Source: Bog-473 sp963809715
GTDB taxonomy: Bacteria; Actinomycetota; Acidimicrobiia; Acidimicrobiales; RAAP-2
Reading direction: 5' to 3'
DNA: 64,000 bases
Assembly: GCA_963809715.1 (NCBI GenBank)
Contig: CAWEKO010000004.1
Coordinates: 368,417 to 432,416 of the forward strand
Below the pieces are notes generated by a model. It was not told the DNA's origin. It made no database searches and saw only the letters and a list, made by a program, of their open reading frames with translations. Shown piece after piece: positions 33,654 through 42,714 of the stretch (its first letter is position 1; every line of letters begins with the position of its first letter). The position numbers were made by a program, and so were the translations under genes.

Positions 33654-36600
33654 CAACGGCAACGTCGACCTGACGGGCGTCGGCGTGACCGACAACCCGG
33701 CGCCTCCGGCCGGCGCGCTCACCACCGGCCCGACCTGCCAGAGCCTGTCGAACCCCGTGGGCACGTGCTCGGGGCCGACCACCTCACTGCTTCCCGGTCA
33801 GGGAGCCATCTTCACCGCCACCTACACGGTGACCCAGGCCGACGTCGACCACGGCAAGGTGGTCGACAGGGCAACAGCCACGGGATTGTCTCCGTCAGGC
33901 GGCACGGTCGACGGCACGTCCAACACGGTGACGGTGACCGCGACGCCGTCGCCGGACCTCTCCATCCTCAAGTCGGCGTCTCCGACCACGGTGACGGCCG
34001 TCGGCCAGAGCGTGACGTACACCTTCACAGTCATCAACACCGGCAATGTGACCTTGACCTCCGTGGGAGTGACCGACGTCCCGACGGCCCCGGCCGGTGG
34101 GGTCACCCCCACATGCCAGAGCCTCAGCTCACCCGCGGGCACCTGTTCGGGCGCCACCACGACGCTCGTGCCGGGCCAGATGGCCACGTTCACCGGCACC
34201 TACGGGGTGACTCAGGCCGACATCAACCACGGCTCGGTCGTCGACCACGCGACGACCCAGGGCACCACGCCTGCGAACGGCTCGGTCAACAACAGCTCCA
34301 ACACGGTGACGGTCACGGCAACACGGTCGCCGTCGCTCTCCATCGCGAAGTCGGCCACCCCGACGACCGTGACGGCTGCCGGCGAGAGCGTGGCCTACAC
34401 CTTCACGGTCGTGAACACCGGCAACGTGACCCTTACCGGCGTCGGAGTCACCGACCTCCCGTCCTCGCCCGCTGGCGGGGTGACCGTCACGTGCCAGAGC
34501 CTGTCGAACCCGACCGGCACCTGCTCGGGCGCCACCACGACGCTGGTTCCCGGCCAGATCGCCACGTTCACCGGCACCTACACGGTCACCCAGGTCGACG
34601 TCGACCACGGCTCCATCGCGGATAGCGCCATGGCCGCGGGTACCTCCCCGGCGGACACGCCCGTCACGGCCGCCTCGAACCCCGTCACCGTCGACGTGCC
34701 CCGGTTGCCGTCGCTCTCCATCGCCAAGGCGGCCGACCCGACGACGGTGACGGCCGCCGGCCAGAGCGTGACGTACACCTTCACGGTCACCAACACCGGG
34801 AACGTGACCCTGACCGACGTCGGTGTGACCGACAACCCGACGCCGCCTGCTGGGACCGTCGCGGCCACGTGCCGGAGCCTCAGCACGCCGGCCGACACCT
34901 GCTCGGGCGCAACGACCACCTTGCTACCGGGCCAGACGGCCATCTTCAGCGGCCCGTACACCGTCACCCAAGCCGACGTCAACCACGGCGAGGTCGTCGA
35001 CGACGCCACCGCGACGGGGACACCGCCTACCGGAACCGCGGTCACGGCCACGTCCAACACGGTCACGGTGACCGTGACCCAGTCGGCCTCCATCGCCATC
35101 GACAAGACCGCGTCCCCCACCACGGTGACGGCGGCCGGCCAGATCGTCACCTACACCTTCACGGTCACCAACACCGGGAACGTGACCCTGACCGATGTCG
35201 GTGTGACCGACAACCCCACGCCGCCCGCCGGAACCATCACGGCAACCTGCCAGAGTCTCGCGGACCCGAGCGGCACCTGCACGGGCGCGACCACGCCCTT
35301 GGTCCCGGGCCAGATCGCCGTCTTCACCGGCACCTACACGGTGACCCAGGCCGACATCGACCACGGCAAGATCGTGGACAGGGCCACGGCCACGGGAACC
35401 CCGCCCTCAGGCCCTCCGGTGTCTGCGATCTCCAACCGTGACGTCGTGGTGGTCGTGACTCAGACCGAATCGCTCTCGATCGTCAAGAGCGCGAGCCCCA
35501 CTACGGTGATGTCGGCCGGCCAGATCGTCACCTACACCTTCACGGTCACCAACACCGGGAACGTGACCCTCACCGACGTCGGCGTGGTCGACAATCCGGT
35601 CAGCCCCGCCGGCGGAGTGACGCCGACGTGCCAGAGCCTGGGCAACCCGCTCGGCACCTGTTCGGGAGCGAGCACGACCCTGGCCCCCGGACAGATCGCC
35701 ACCTTCAGCGGCACCTACACGGTGACCCAGGCCGACATTGACGGTGGCGCCATCTTCGATACGGCGACGGCGACTGGCACCCCGCCCTCGGGCCGCGACG
35801 TCACGGCGACCTCCGACTTCGTGACGATCGACGTGATCGAAAATCCCGGGCTCACCCTCGTCAAGTCGGCGTCCACCACCAGCGTGACGGCTGCGGGCGC
35901 GAGCGTGACCTACACCTTCACGGTCACCAACGCTGGCAACGAGACGCTCACCAACGTGGGCGTCACCGACCTTCCGACGTCACCCGCCGGAGGCGTCAGT
36001 CCGACCTGCGAAAGCCTGAGCACGCCCACCGGCACGTGCTCGGGTGCGACGACGACCCTGGTGCCGGGCCAGATCGCCACCTTCACCGGTACTTACACGG
36101 TGTCCCAGGCCGACATCGACAACGGCTCCATCGCGGACAGCGCCGTGGCCACGGGCACCACCCCCTCGGACACGCCCGTCACGGCCGACTCGAATCCGGT
36201 CAGGGTCGACGTGGCCCAAACCGAGACCCTCTCCATCGCCAAGTCGGCCATCCCGACAGACGTGACGGCGGCCGGCCAGAGCGTTACGTATACCTTCACG
36301 GTCACCAACACTGGGAACGTGACCCTCACCGCCGTCGGCGTGACCGATAACCCGGTCAGCCCGTCCGGCGGGGTGACACCGACGTGCCAGAGCCGGTCGA
36401 ACCCGGCCGGCACCTGTTCAGGCGCGACGACGACGCTGGCTCCCGGACAGATTGCCTCCTTCAGCGGCACCTACACGGTGACCCAGGCCGACATCGACCA
36501 CGGCTCGATCGTCGACGACGCCACGACCCAGGGCACCACCCCCTCGGGCGGTACGGCGAGCGCCAACTCCAACTCGGTCACCGTCACCGCGACCCCGTCG

Positions 36601-37860
36601 CCCTCCATCTCCGTCGCCAAGTCGGCGTCCCCCACCACGGTGACGACCGCCGGTGAGAACGTGACCTACACCTTCAGCGTGGTGGACACCGGCAACGTGA
36701 CCCTGACCGGCGTGGGGGTGACCGACGTGCCGACCGCGCCCGCCGGCGGAGTCACCGCCACATGCCAGAGCCTGACGAACCCCGTCGGCACGTGCTCTGG
36801 CGCGACGACGACGCTGGTGCCCGGCCAGATCGCCACCTTCAGCGGCACCTACACGGTGACCCAGGCCGACATCGACCACGGCTCGATCGTCGACGACGCC
36901 ACGACCCAGGGCACCACCCCCTCGGGCGGCACGACGAGTGCCACCTCCGACACGGTCACGGTCGACGTGACCCAGTCGCCGTCGCTCTCCATCGTCAAGT
37001 CGGCCAACCCGACCACCGTCACCGCCGCGGACCAGATTGTCACCTACACGTTCACGGTCACCAACACCGGCAACGTGACCCTCAGCGGGGTCGGGGTGAC
37101 CGATCTCCCGACCGCGCCGGCCGGCGGGGTCACAGCCACGTGCCAGAACCTGTCCAACCCGGTCGGCACGTGTTCGGGCGCGACGACAAGCCTGGATCCC
37201 GGACAGATCGCCACCTTCAGCGGCATCTACACCGTGACCCAGGTCGACATCGACCACGGGTCCCTTGGCGACAGCGCGATGGCCGCGGGGACGACCCCCT
37301 CGGACACGCCGGTCACCGCCGACTCGGACCCCGTCTCGGTCGACGTGACCCAGTCGCCGTCGCTCTCCATCGTCAAGTCGGCCGACCCGACCACCGTCAC
37401 CGCGGCGGGCCAGAGCGTGACCTACACCTTCACGGTCACCAACACGGGCAACCTCACGCTGACGTCGGTGGGCGTGACTGACGTCCCGACCGCGCCCGCC
37501 GGCGGCGTCACCCCGACGTGCCTGAGCCTGAGCTCTCCCGCGGGCCTATGTTCGGGACCGACCACCACCCTCGATGCCGGGCCAGAGTGCGGTCTTCACC
37601 GGCATCTACACGGTGACCCAGGGCGACGTCGACCACGGCTCCATCGGCGACAGCGCGATGGCCGAGGGGACGACGCCCTCGGGCGGGCCGGTCACCGCCG
37701 ACTCCAACCCCGTCTCCGTCGACGTGACCCAGACAGGATCGCTCTCCATCACCAAATCCGCCTCACCCACGACCGTCACCGCGTCCGGCCAGCCGATCGG
37801 CTACACCTTCACGGTCACCAATACGGGCAACCTCACGCTGACGTCGGTGGGCGTGACTGA
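33403..37860 (+). CDS. Repeat protein segment 5: repeats 8 to 18, longest intact run
   Basis: A 1,485-codon frame with eleven consecutive repeats and no break from about 33370 to 37574. Repeats differ at many positions here, unlike repeats 5-7, so this block is older. It ends where ctcgAtgccggg has one extra A relative to ctcgtgccggg. The last 280 nt to its stop are out of phase. Confidence 0.75.
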   Translation: MVPGQTAIFTGTYTVTQADVNHGSIVDHATTQGTTPANGTVNASSNTVTVNVTQSPSLSIAKTATPTTLTHAGESITYTFDVTNNGNVDLTGVGVTDNPAPPAGALTTGPTCQSLSNPVGTCSGPTTSLLPGQGAIFTATYTVTQADVDHGKVVDRATATGLSPSGGTVDGTSNTVTVTATPSPDLSILKSASPTTVTAVGQSVTYTFTVINTGNVTLTSVGVTDVPTAPAGGVTPTCQSLSSPAGTCSGATTTLVPGQMATFTGTYGVTQADINHGSVVDHATTQGTTPANGSVNNSSNTVTVTATRSPSLSIAKSATPTTVTAAGESVAYTFTVVNTGNVTLTGVGVTDLPSSPAGGVTVTCQSLSNPTGTCSGATTTLVPGQIATFTGTYTVTQVDVDHGSIADSAMAAGTSPADTPVTAASNPVTVDVPRLPSLSIAKAADPTTVTAAGQSVTYTFTVTNTGNVTLTDVGVTDNPTPPAGTVAATCRSLSTPADTCSGATTTLLPGQTAIFSGPYTVTQADVNHGEVVDDATATGTPPTGTAVTATSNTVTVTVTQSASIAIDKTASPTTVTAAGQIVTYTFTVTNTGNVTLTDVGVTDNPTPPAGTITATCQSLADPSGTCTGATTPLVPGQIAVFTGTYTVTQADIDHGKIVDRATATGTPPSGPPVSAISNRDVVVVVTQTESLSIVKSASPTTVMSAGQIVTYTFTVTNTGNVTLTDVGVVDNPVSPAGGVTPTCQSLGNPLGTCSGASTTLAPGQIATFSGTYTVTQADIDGGAIFDTATATGTPPSGRDVTATSDFVTIDVIENPGLTLVKSASTTSVTAAGASVTYTFTVTNAGNETLTNVGVTDLPTSPAGGVSPTCESLSTPTGTCSGATTTLVPGQIATFTGTYTVSQADIDNGSIADSAVATGTTPSDTPVTADSNPVRVDVAQTETLSIAKSAIPTDVTAAGQSVTYTFTVTNTGNVTLTAVGVTDNPVSPSGGVTPTCQSRSNPAGTCSGATTTLAPGQIASFSGTYTVTQADIDHGSIVDDATTQGTTPSGGTASANSNSVTVTATPSPSISVAKSASPTTVTTAGENVTYTFSVVDTGNVTLTGVGVTDVPTAPAGGVTATCQSLTNPVGTCSGATTTLVPGQIATFSGTYTVTQADIDHGSIVDDATTQGTTPSGGTTSATSDTVTVDVTQSPSLSIVKSANPTTVTAADQIVTYTFTVTNTGNVTLSGVGVTDLPTAPAGGVTATCQNLSNPVGTCSGATTSLDPGQIATFSGIYTVTQVDIDHGSLGDSAMAAGTTPSDTPVTADSDPVSVDVTQSPSLSIVKSADPTTVTAAGQSVTYTFTVTNTGNLTLTSVGVTDVPTAPAGGVTPTCLSLSSPAGLCSGPTTTLDAGPECGLHRHLHGDPGRRRPRLHRRQRDGRGDDALGRAGHRRLQPRLRRRDPDRIALHHQIRLTHDRHRVRPADRLHLHGHQYGQPHADVGGRD

Positions 37861-38863
37861 CGTGCCGACCGCGCCCGCCGCCGGCGTCACCCCGACGTGC
37901 CAGAGCCTGACCTCTCCCGCGGGCCTATGTTCGGGACCGACAACCACGCTCGAGCCGGGCCAGACGGCGATCTTCACCGGCACCTACTCCGTGACGCAGG
38001 CCGACGTCGACCAAGGCTCGGTCGTCGACCACGCCACGACTCACGGCACGACCCCCTCGAACGGCCCGGTCAACGCCAGCTCCAACACGGTGACCGTGGC
38101 CGTGACCCAGTCGTCGTCGCTCTTCATCTCCAAGTCAGCCAACCCGACGACCGTGACCGCTGCCGGCCAGACGATCGCCTACACCTTCACGGTCACCAAC
38201 ACCGGAAACGTGACCCTCACCAGCGTGGGAGTCACCGACATTCCGACCGCGCCCGCCGGCGGGATCGATCGCAACGTGTCAGAGCCTCAGCACACCGACG
38301 GGTACCTGTTCTGGCGCGACCACTACCTTGCTGCCGGACCAGACGGCGATCTTTACCGGCACGTACACGGTCACCCAGGCCGACATCGACAACGGATCCA
38401 TCGCCGACACGGCGACGGCCGCGGGCACTTCACCCTCAGGCGGCACGATCAGCGCCGGCTCCAACCCTGTCACGGTCGACGTGACCCAGTCGCCCTCGCT
38501 CTCCATCTCCAAGGCGGCCGATCCCACGATCGTGACCGCGGCCGGCCAGACGATCGCCTACACCTTCACCGTCGAGAACACGGGGAACTCGACCCTGACC
38601 GACGTGAGCGTGACCGACGTGCCGACCGCACCAGCCGGCGGGGTCAACCCCGTCTGCAACACGCTGGCCAACCCGCCGGGAACGTGCTCCGGCGCTACGC
38701 ACCTCACTGTTGCCCGGCGAGACCGCCGTCTACACCGCCGTCTACACCGTCAGCCAGGCCGACATCGACAACGGCTCCGTGGTGGACCACGCCACCACCC
38801 AGGGCACCACCCCGACCGGTGGCACCGTCAATGCCACTTCGAACATCGTCACCGTTGTCGTGA
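37574..38863 (+). CDS. Repeat protein segment 6: repeats 18 to 20
   Basis: In-phase coding from about 37575 (GQSAVFTGIYTVTQ) to 38266, where ggcgggatcgatcgc is one base longer than the sister ggcggggtcaccgc. Coding continues at 38328-38702 in another frame (repeat 20 end and repeat 21), which in turn breaks at acgCacctc near 38702. Confidence 0.65.
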   Translation: MPGQSAVFTGIYTVTQGDVDHGSIGDSAMAEGTTPSGGPVTADSNPVSVDVTQTGSLSITKSASPTTVTASGQPIGYTFTVTNTGNLTLTSVGVTDVPTAPAAGVTPTCQSLTSPAGLCSGPTTTLEPGQTAIFTGTYSVTQADVDQGSVVDHATTHGTTPSNGPVNASSNTVTVAVTQSSSLFISKSANPTTVTAAGQTIAYTFTVTNTGNVTLTSVGVTDIPTAPAGGIDRNVSEPQHTDGYLFWRDHYLAAGPDGDLYRHVHGHPGRHRQRIHRRHGDGRGHFTLRRHDQRRLQPCHGRRDPVALALHLQGGRSHDRDRGRPDDRLHLHRREHGELDPDRRERDRRADRTSRRGQPRLQHAGQPAGNVLRRYAPHCCPARPPSTPPSTPSARPTSTTAPWWTTPPPRAPPRPVAPSMPLRTSSPLS

Positions 38864-40605
38864 CCCGGTCGCCATCGCTCTCAATCGAGAAGTCGGCCAA
38901 CCTGAGCATCGTGACGGCCTTCGAGCAGACGATCACCTACACCTTCACGGTCACCAACACTGGGAACATGACCCTGACCAACGTGGGAGTCACTGACATG
39001 CCAGTCGCACCCGCCGGCGGCGTCACCGCGACCTGCCAGTTCCTGACGAGCCCGGCGGACACCTGCTCGGGTGCGACGACCACGCTCGTGCCGGGACAGA
39101 TCGCCACCTTCAGCGGCACCTATGACGTGAAACAGACCGACATCGACCATGGCTCGATCGTCGACACCTCGACTGCCACCGGGACGCCGCCCACCGGACC
39201 CGACGTAACCGCGGGCTCCAACACGGTGACGATCAACGCCCCCGACGCGCCGTCCGTCGCCATCTCCAAATCGGCCAACCTGACGACGGTGACGACCGAG
39301 GGGGAGGGCATCACCTACACCTTCACCGTGACCAACACCGGTAACGAGACACTCACCGACGTCGGCGTGACGGACAACCCGGTGAGCCCGGCCGGCGGGG
39401 TCAGCCCCACTTGCCAAAGCCTGAGTTCGCCCTCCGGCCCGTGTTCGGGCGCCACCACGAGCCTCGAACCCGGCCAGATGGCCATCTTCACCGCGACCTA
39501 CGCCGTCACACAGGCCGACGTCGACCATGGCACGATCGCCGACACGGCAACGGCAACTGGCACCACTCCTAACGACGCCACGGTCACGGGGACCTCGGAC
39601 CCCGTCACGATCGACGTGACTCAATCCCCGGCTCTCTCGATCACCAAGTCGGCCAGCCCCACCACGGTGACGATGGCCGGGCAGACGATCGACTACACCT
39701 TCACGGAGGTCAACACCGGCAACGTGACCCTCATCGACGTGGGCGTCACCGACCATCCCACCGGTCCCGCCGGCGCGGTCACGCCCACGTGCGTGAGCCT
39801 CAGTTCCCCGGCGGGCACTTGCTCGGGCGCGTCGACGACGCTCGTGCCCGGCCAGAGCGCCACGTTCACCGGCACCTACACCGTCACGGCAGCGGACTTC
39901 GCCCACGGCTCCATGGCGGACACGGCGACGACGACGGGCACCCCGCCGTCGGGTGGCACGACGACTGTGACGTCGAGCCCGGTCACCGTCGAGGTGACCC
40001 ACATCAGCGTGGTCAAATCGGCCAATCAATCGGGCGGTGTCGTGGCCGGGACCTCGACCCCGATCGTCTACACCCTGCAGGTGACCAACGTCGGTACTGC
40101 CGCGACGACCGAGCCCGTCGTCGTGACCGACGCGCCACCTGCAGGCACGTCCTTGGTGTCCGGATCGCCGCTGTGTACTGGTGGTCCCGCCGGCCTGCGC
40201 CGTGGAGCTGAACGGCTCGACGATCACCTGGACGATCCCGGCGGGCGTCGTCGCCGGGGCCTCCTACACCCTCACCTTCTCGGTGACGGCGGACGCGTCG
40301 CACACGAACGAGACGATCACCAACACGGCCACCTGGAGCGGGCCGAGCTGCGGGCCGTCTGCGGCCACGACCTGCCCGACCGACTCGGTCGGCACCACCG
40401 TCTCGGCCCCGTCGACCACCCCGCCGTCCCGCCGATCGTCCCGAAGGCAACTTCTACGCCTGTGGCGCCCGTGGTCGCGTTTACGGGTGCGCTCTTGTCA
40501 CAGGAGTGGGCGGCCGCCGTCCTCGCCGTGGTCGTCGGGGCCACTCTGTTGGTCGCGGCGCGCTGGCACAGGCGCCGTCCCCGTCACGCTGCTTCCAAGA
40601 GATAG
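38710..40605 (+). CDS. Repeat protein segment 7: repeats 22 to 25 and C-terminal anchor
   Basis: In-phase coding from 38705 to about 40180. A diverged DUF11-like unit then continues one frame over (CAVELNGSTITWTIPAGV, 40181-40425). After a compensating one-base loss near 40425 this frame resumes with PPIVPKATSTPVAPVVAFTG, a hydrophobic helix (WAAAVLAVVVGATLLVAA) and RWHRRRPRHAASKR. VAFTG followed by helix and basic tail resembles an LAxTG-type sorting signal. Confidence 0.65.
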   Translation: MPGETAVYTAVYTVSQADIDNGSVVDHATTQGTTPTGGTVNATSNIVTVVVTRSPSLSIEKSANLSIVTAFEQTITYTFTVTNTGNMTLTNVGVTDMPVAPAGGVTATCQFLTSPADTCSGATTTLVPGQIATFSGTYDVKQTDIDHGSIVDTSTATGTPPTGPDVTAGSNTVTINAPDAPSVAISKSANLTTVTTEGEGITYTFTVTNTGNETLTDVGVTDNPVSPAGGVSPTCQSLSSPSGPCSGATTSLEPGQMAIFTATYAVTQADVDHGTIADTATATGTTPNDATVTGTSDPVTIDVTQSPALSITKSASPTTVTMAGQTIDYTFTEVNTGNVTLIDVGVTDHPTGPAGAVTPTCVSLSSPAGTCSGASTTLVPGQSATFTGTYTVTAADFAHGSMADTATTTGTPPSGGTTTVTSSPVTVEVTHISVVKSANQSGGVVAGTSTPIVYTLQVTNVGTAATTEPVVVTDAPPAGTSLVSGSPLCTGGPAGLRRGAERLDDHLDDPGGRRRRGLLHPHLLGDGGRVAHERDDHQHGHLERAELRAVCGHDLPDRLGRHHRLGPVDHPAVPPIVPKATSTPVAPVVAFTGALLSQEWAAAVLAVVVGATLLVAARWHRRRPRHAASKR

Positions 40606-40667
40606 GACCCGAACCGTCCATGAAGTCAGGAGGGGGTTCGTAGCATGCCGGCGGCGTCGGTGAGACC

Positions 40668-40705
40668 TATCAGTGCTGTGCCCTAACCGGCTGAGCTCTC
40701 GCCCC
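40668..40705 (-). repeat. tRNA-Ile 5'-half fragment (possible attachment-site relic)
   Basis: From 40705 on the minus strand, GGGGCGAGAGCTCAGCCGG followed by TTAGGGCACAGCACTGATA matches the intact tRNA-Ile (28750-28713) at 33 of 38 positions. The last 11 bases, CAGCACTGATA, which cover the anticodon stem and loop, are identical. Similarity stops right after the anticodon loop and no 3' half follows. It forms a direct repeat with tRNA-Ile and bounds the 12-kb segment holding the integrase remnant and repeat protein. Confidence 0.7.
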
Positions 40706-40778
40706 GTGGGAATTCCCGACTATCCCCATCGCCCAGAGACGCCCACATTCGATCCGGTGCTCTCCGTGCTCTCGCTGC

Positions 40779-41507
40779 TCATCCGTTGTTCAGGGTGGAT
40801 GTCACCAGACTCGCGAGTGCATCGGCGCCGGCCCCGTTGATCGCCGGATGGGTACCGTCAGCGCCGAACCACTGTGGGTTTTGGGCGGCCAGCGTGGCCC
40901 AGTCGGCCACCGACACATTGGGATAGCGGGCGGCGCCGGCGGCGATCGTCGCATTGTTCTCGTCCTGCCACGGGCGGTCGACGTGGACGTTCACGAAGAC
41001 GACCCGGCTGGCGCCGGCGAGGATCTCCATCATGGTGTCGAAGTCGGCGTCGCTGATCGGTCCGTTGGTGCCGAGGGCGACGATCACTTCGGATCCGAGC
41101 TGTCCGGAGGCTTTCAGTTCCCGAAGAATTGACTCGCCCTGGGACCACTGCCGGCTCACCGAGGCGTCAACGCTCACGCCCGGGATGTCGGTCTGCAGCG
41201 GATCTTGGTAGTCGAGCATCACCGAGTCGCCGACCGCAGTGACGCGACCCGCCACGAACCCCGCGGCGACCGGGAGCGATGTGGTCGTGGAGGTTGGCGC
41301 CGTGGTGGACGTGCTGATCGACGGATTGGCCGCCCTGACGTTCGCAGTCCCCGGCGTCACGGCAGCGCCCACGGATGAGGTCGGTGTCGAAGAAGACGAG
41401 CGCGAAGCCACCGCAGCCGCGCCGATGGCCAACGCCCCGAGGAGGAAGCAGAGAACCAAAGGGACGCTTCGAGCTGATTTTCGGGTGGCGCCGCCGACAC
41501 GTGCCAT
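40779..41507 (-). CDS. Secreted or membrane-anchored SGNH-hydrolase-like protein
   Basis: 242 residues. An N-terminal hydrophobic helix (LVLCFLLGALAIGAAAV) is followed by a Ser/Thr linker and an SGNH domain: GDSVMLDYQ, ALGTNGPISDADFDTMM and GADGTHPAING. The domain is clearly paralogous to the C-terminal domain of the protein at 1350-2741 (most blocks match residue for residue) but lacks its repeats. The linker suggests wall crossing. Deacylation or acyl transfer on the cell surface is probable; the substrate is unknown. The only upstream neighbour is the thioesterase on the same strand. Confidence 0.8.
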   Translation of the reverse strand: MARVGGATRKSARSVPLVLCFLLGALAIGAAAVASRSSSSTPTSSVGAAVTPGTANVRAANPSISTSTTAPTSTTTSLPVAAGFVAGRVTAVGDSVMLDYQDPLQTDIPGVSVDASVSRQWSQGESILRELKASGQLGSEVIVALGTNGPISDADFDTMMEILAGASRVVFVNVHVDRPWQDENNATIAAGAARYPNVSVADWATLAAQNPQWFGADGTHPAINGAGADALASLVTSTLNNG

Positions 41508-41565
41508 TTAGCGAATTGTCGCTGCCACGAGTCCGAGAAGTCCGGTCACCCCCCATTTTGGGGTC

Positions 41566-42381
41566 TCAACCAGGCAGAACCGCGTCTTCGGGCCACAGAC
41601 GAACCCCGATTGATTGGCTCGCTGTGGCCAGAAGGTCACCGTCTTGTGACCACAGAAACGCGATGCCCTGCGCGTATCCGCCGACGAGGGCGTGGATGCG
41701 GATGTCGCACAGGATCCACTCGGTCGGCTTCAGCTGCACCATACGGAGGGTGTTGTCGAGGCTTCGGCCCATGGCCCGGCGGCCAATCGGTTGCGATACC
41801 GCGCCCGAGACGTAGTCGCCGACGATGGCGAGCGTCGCTGCCGAGGGGCTCAGGTGCCCCGGCACCCGAGCCCAGAGCGCCGACTCGGGGCGGCCCGTCG
41901 TCCCATCCATCTCTTCGAAGGACCTGCCGACAGCAGAGCGCACCTCGATGCTGTCCATGATCGTGTTGCGGAAGAAGTCAGGGAGGAACCGGCCCGGACA
42001 TTCGTCCGGCGGGGGTACCGAGGGCGGCTCCACCCAGATCCCGGAGATCTCGAGCTCGGCCGCTCCCAGTGCGGCATTGACGGTCAGGATCTCCTCTCCG
42101 TCGACGCGGCCGACGGCTCGGCCCTGGGTGACGTGCCCACCGACGGCCGCGAGGGTGACCTCCCAGCGCAGCTCTGCTCCCCTGAGGGCGTAGGAGAGGT
42201 ATTGCGCCGTGGCCCATACGGTCGGTCGTCCCGAGGCAGCCTCCAATGCCACAAGCGCCGCACCCAGTCCGCATCCGCCGAAGAGGAAGTTGCCCGGCGT
42301 CGTGAGCTGGGGAACGACATCCATGCGCCAGTGCAGTTCGTCGCCGTCGGGCTCCATCCCGAGGAATGTCCTTGCGTCCAC
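41566..42381 (-). CDS. Acyl-CoA thioesterase-like double-hotdog protein
   Basis: 271 residues, GTG start. Two hotdog-like halves are seen: the first with NFLFGGCGLGAALVALEAASGRP and QYLSYALRGAELRWEV, the second with LWARVPG, AIVGDYVSGAV and LDNTLRMVQLKPTEWILCDI, the last being the conserved strand of TesB-like proteins (usually W-x-L-x-D). It presumably hydrolyses acyl-CoA. The gene is separated from the SGNH gene by 58 bp and could be co-transcribed with it. Confidence 0.78.
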   Translation of the reverse strand: MDARTFLGMEPDGDELHWRMDVVPQLTTPGNFLFGGCGLGAALVALEAASGRPTVWATAQYLSYALRGAELRWEVTLAAVGGHVTQGRAVGRVDGEEILTVNAALGAAELEISGIWVEPPSVPPPDECPGRFLPDFFRNTIMDSIEVRSAVGRSFEEMDGTTGRPESALWARVPGHLSPSAATLAIVGDYVSGAVSQPIGRRAMGRSLDNTLRMVQLKPTEWILCDIRIHALVGGYAQGIAFLWSQDGDLLATASQSIGVRLWPEDAVLPG

Positions 42382-42518
42382 TGAGGCCGCACCCTACTGG
42401 GAGCCGCGCCATGCCTGGCAATACGCAGCCCGCCCGTACTCCTTGCCCAGCAGATTCGGGGCCGCAGGGTCAGGACGCCTACAATTGCCTCTCCCGGCAG
42501 TTGGTCGCATGCCGTTCC

Positions 42519-42591
42519 GGGGGTGTAGCTCAGCTGGAAGAGCGGCGGCTTTGCAAGCCGTAGGTCGAGGGTTCGAGTCCCTTCACCTCCA
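42519..42591 (+). tRNA. tRNA-Ala (TGC)
   Basis: Acceptor GGGGGTG pairs with CACCTCC (one G-U), discriminator A at 42591, CCA not encoded. The D-arm is AGCTCAGCTGGAAGAGC; the anticodon stem CGGCT/AGCCG encloses TTGCAA with anticodon TGC; the T-arm is GAGGGTTCGAGTCCCTT. tRNA-Ile(GAT) and tRNA-Ala(TGC) are neighbours in many actinobacteria; here they are 14 kb apart with the putative island between them. Confidence 0.96.
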
Positions 42592-42714
42592 CTGGATCCT
42601 TGGCACCATCCGCGCACGACCGTTTCCGACGCCTGCGATCGCGCCCGCCAGGCACCCTGCCGGTCTCCGAGCCTGAACCTGCGCATGGCGCATGGCGCAG
42701 TGCGTGAGCACCGA

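Larger units (their letters stand above)
29552..40605 (+). pseudogene. Giant secreted repeat protein (about 24 DUF7507/DUF11-type repeats), broken by about ten frameshifts
   Basis: Joining frames gives about 3,680 codons. An N-terminal signal segment (VPLAVVAAAGLMTVALPA) and a head domain of about 430 residues are followed by repeats of about 126 residues from 30.9 kb to 40.0 kb. Each reads like S-x-SI-x-K-x-A-x-PTTVTAAGQ...YTFTVTNTGN, then G(V/T)TDxPxxPAGG, T-C-x-SL, CSGATTTLVPGQ and GTYTVTQADIDHGSI. A last DUF11-like unit, VVAFTG, one hydrophobic helix and a basic tail suggest sortase-type wall anchoring. Long strings of such Ig-like domains make adhesion or stalk proteins. Frame breaks fall near 30205, 32266, 32868, 32993, 33363, 37574, 38266, 38702, 40180 and 40425. 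All but the last are consistent with one extra base, judged against sister repeats. The cause may be real decay or sequence error. Start codon (TTG 29552 or GTG 29591) is uncertain. Confidence 0.8.

Noticed and set aside
30900..40000. Periodic repeats considered as a CRISPR array
   Set aside because: Period is about 378 bp, the repeats are in-frame protein modules and there are no short identical repeats with unique spacers.
40640..40710. A second complete tRNA on the minus strand
   Set aside because: Only the 5' half to the anticodon loop is present; no matching 3' anticodon stem, T-arm or acceptor strand follows.
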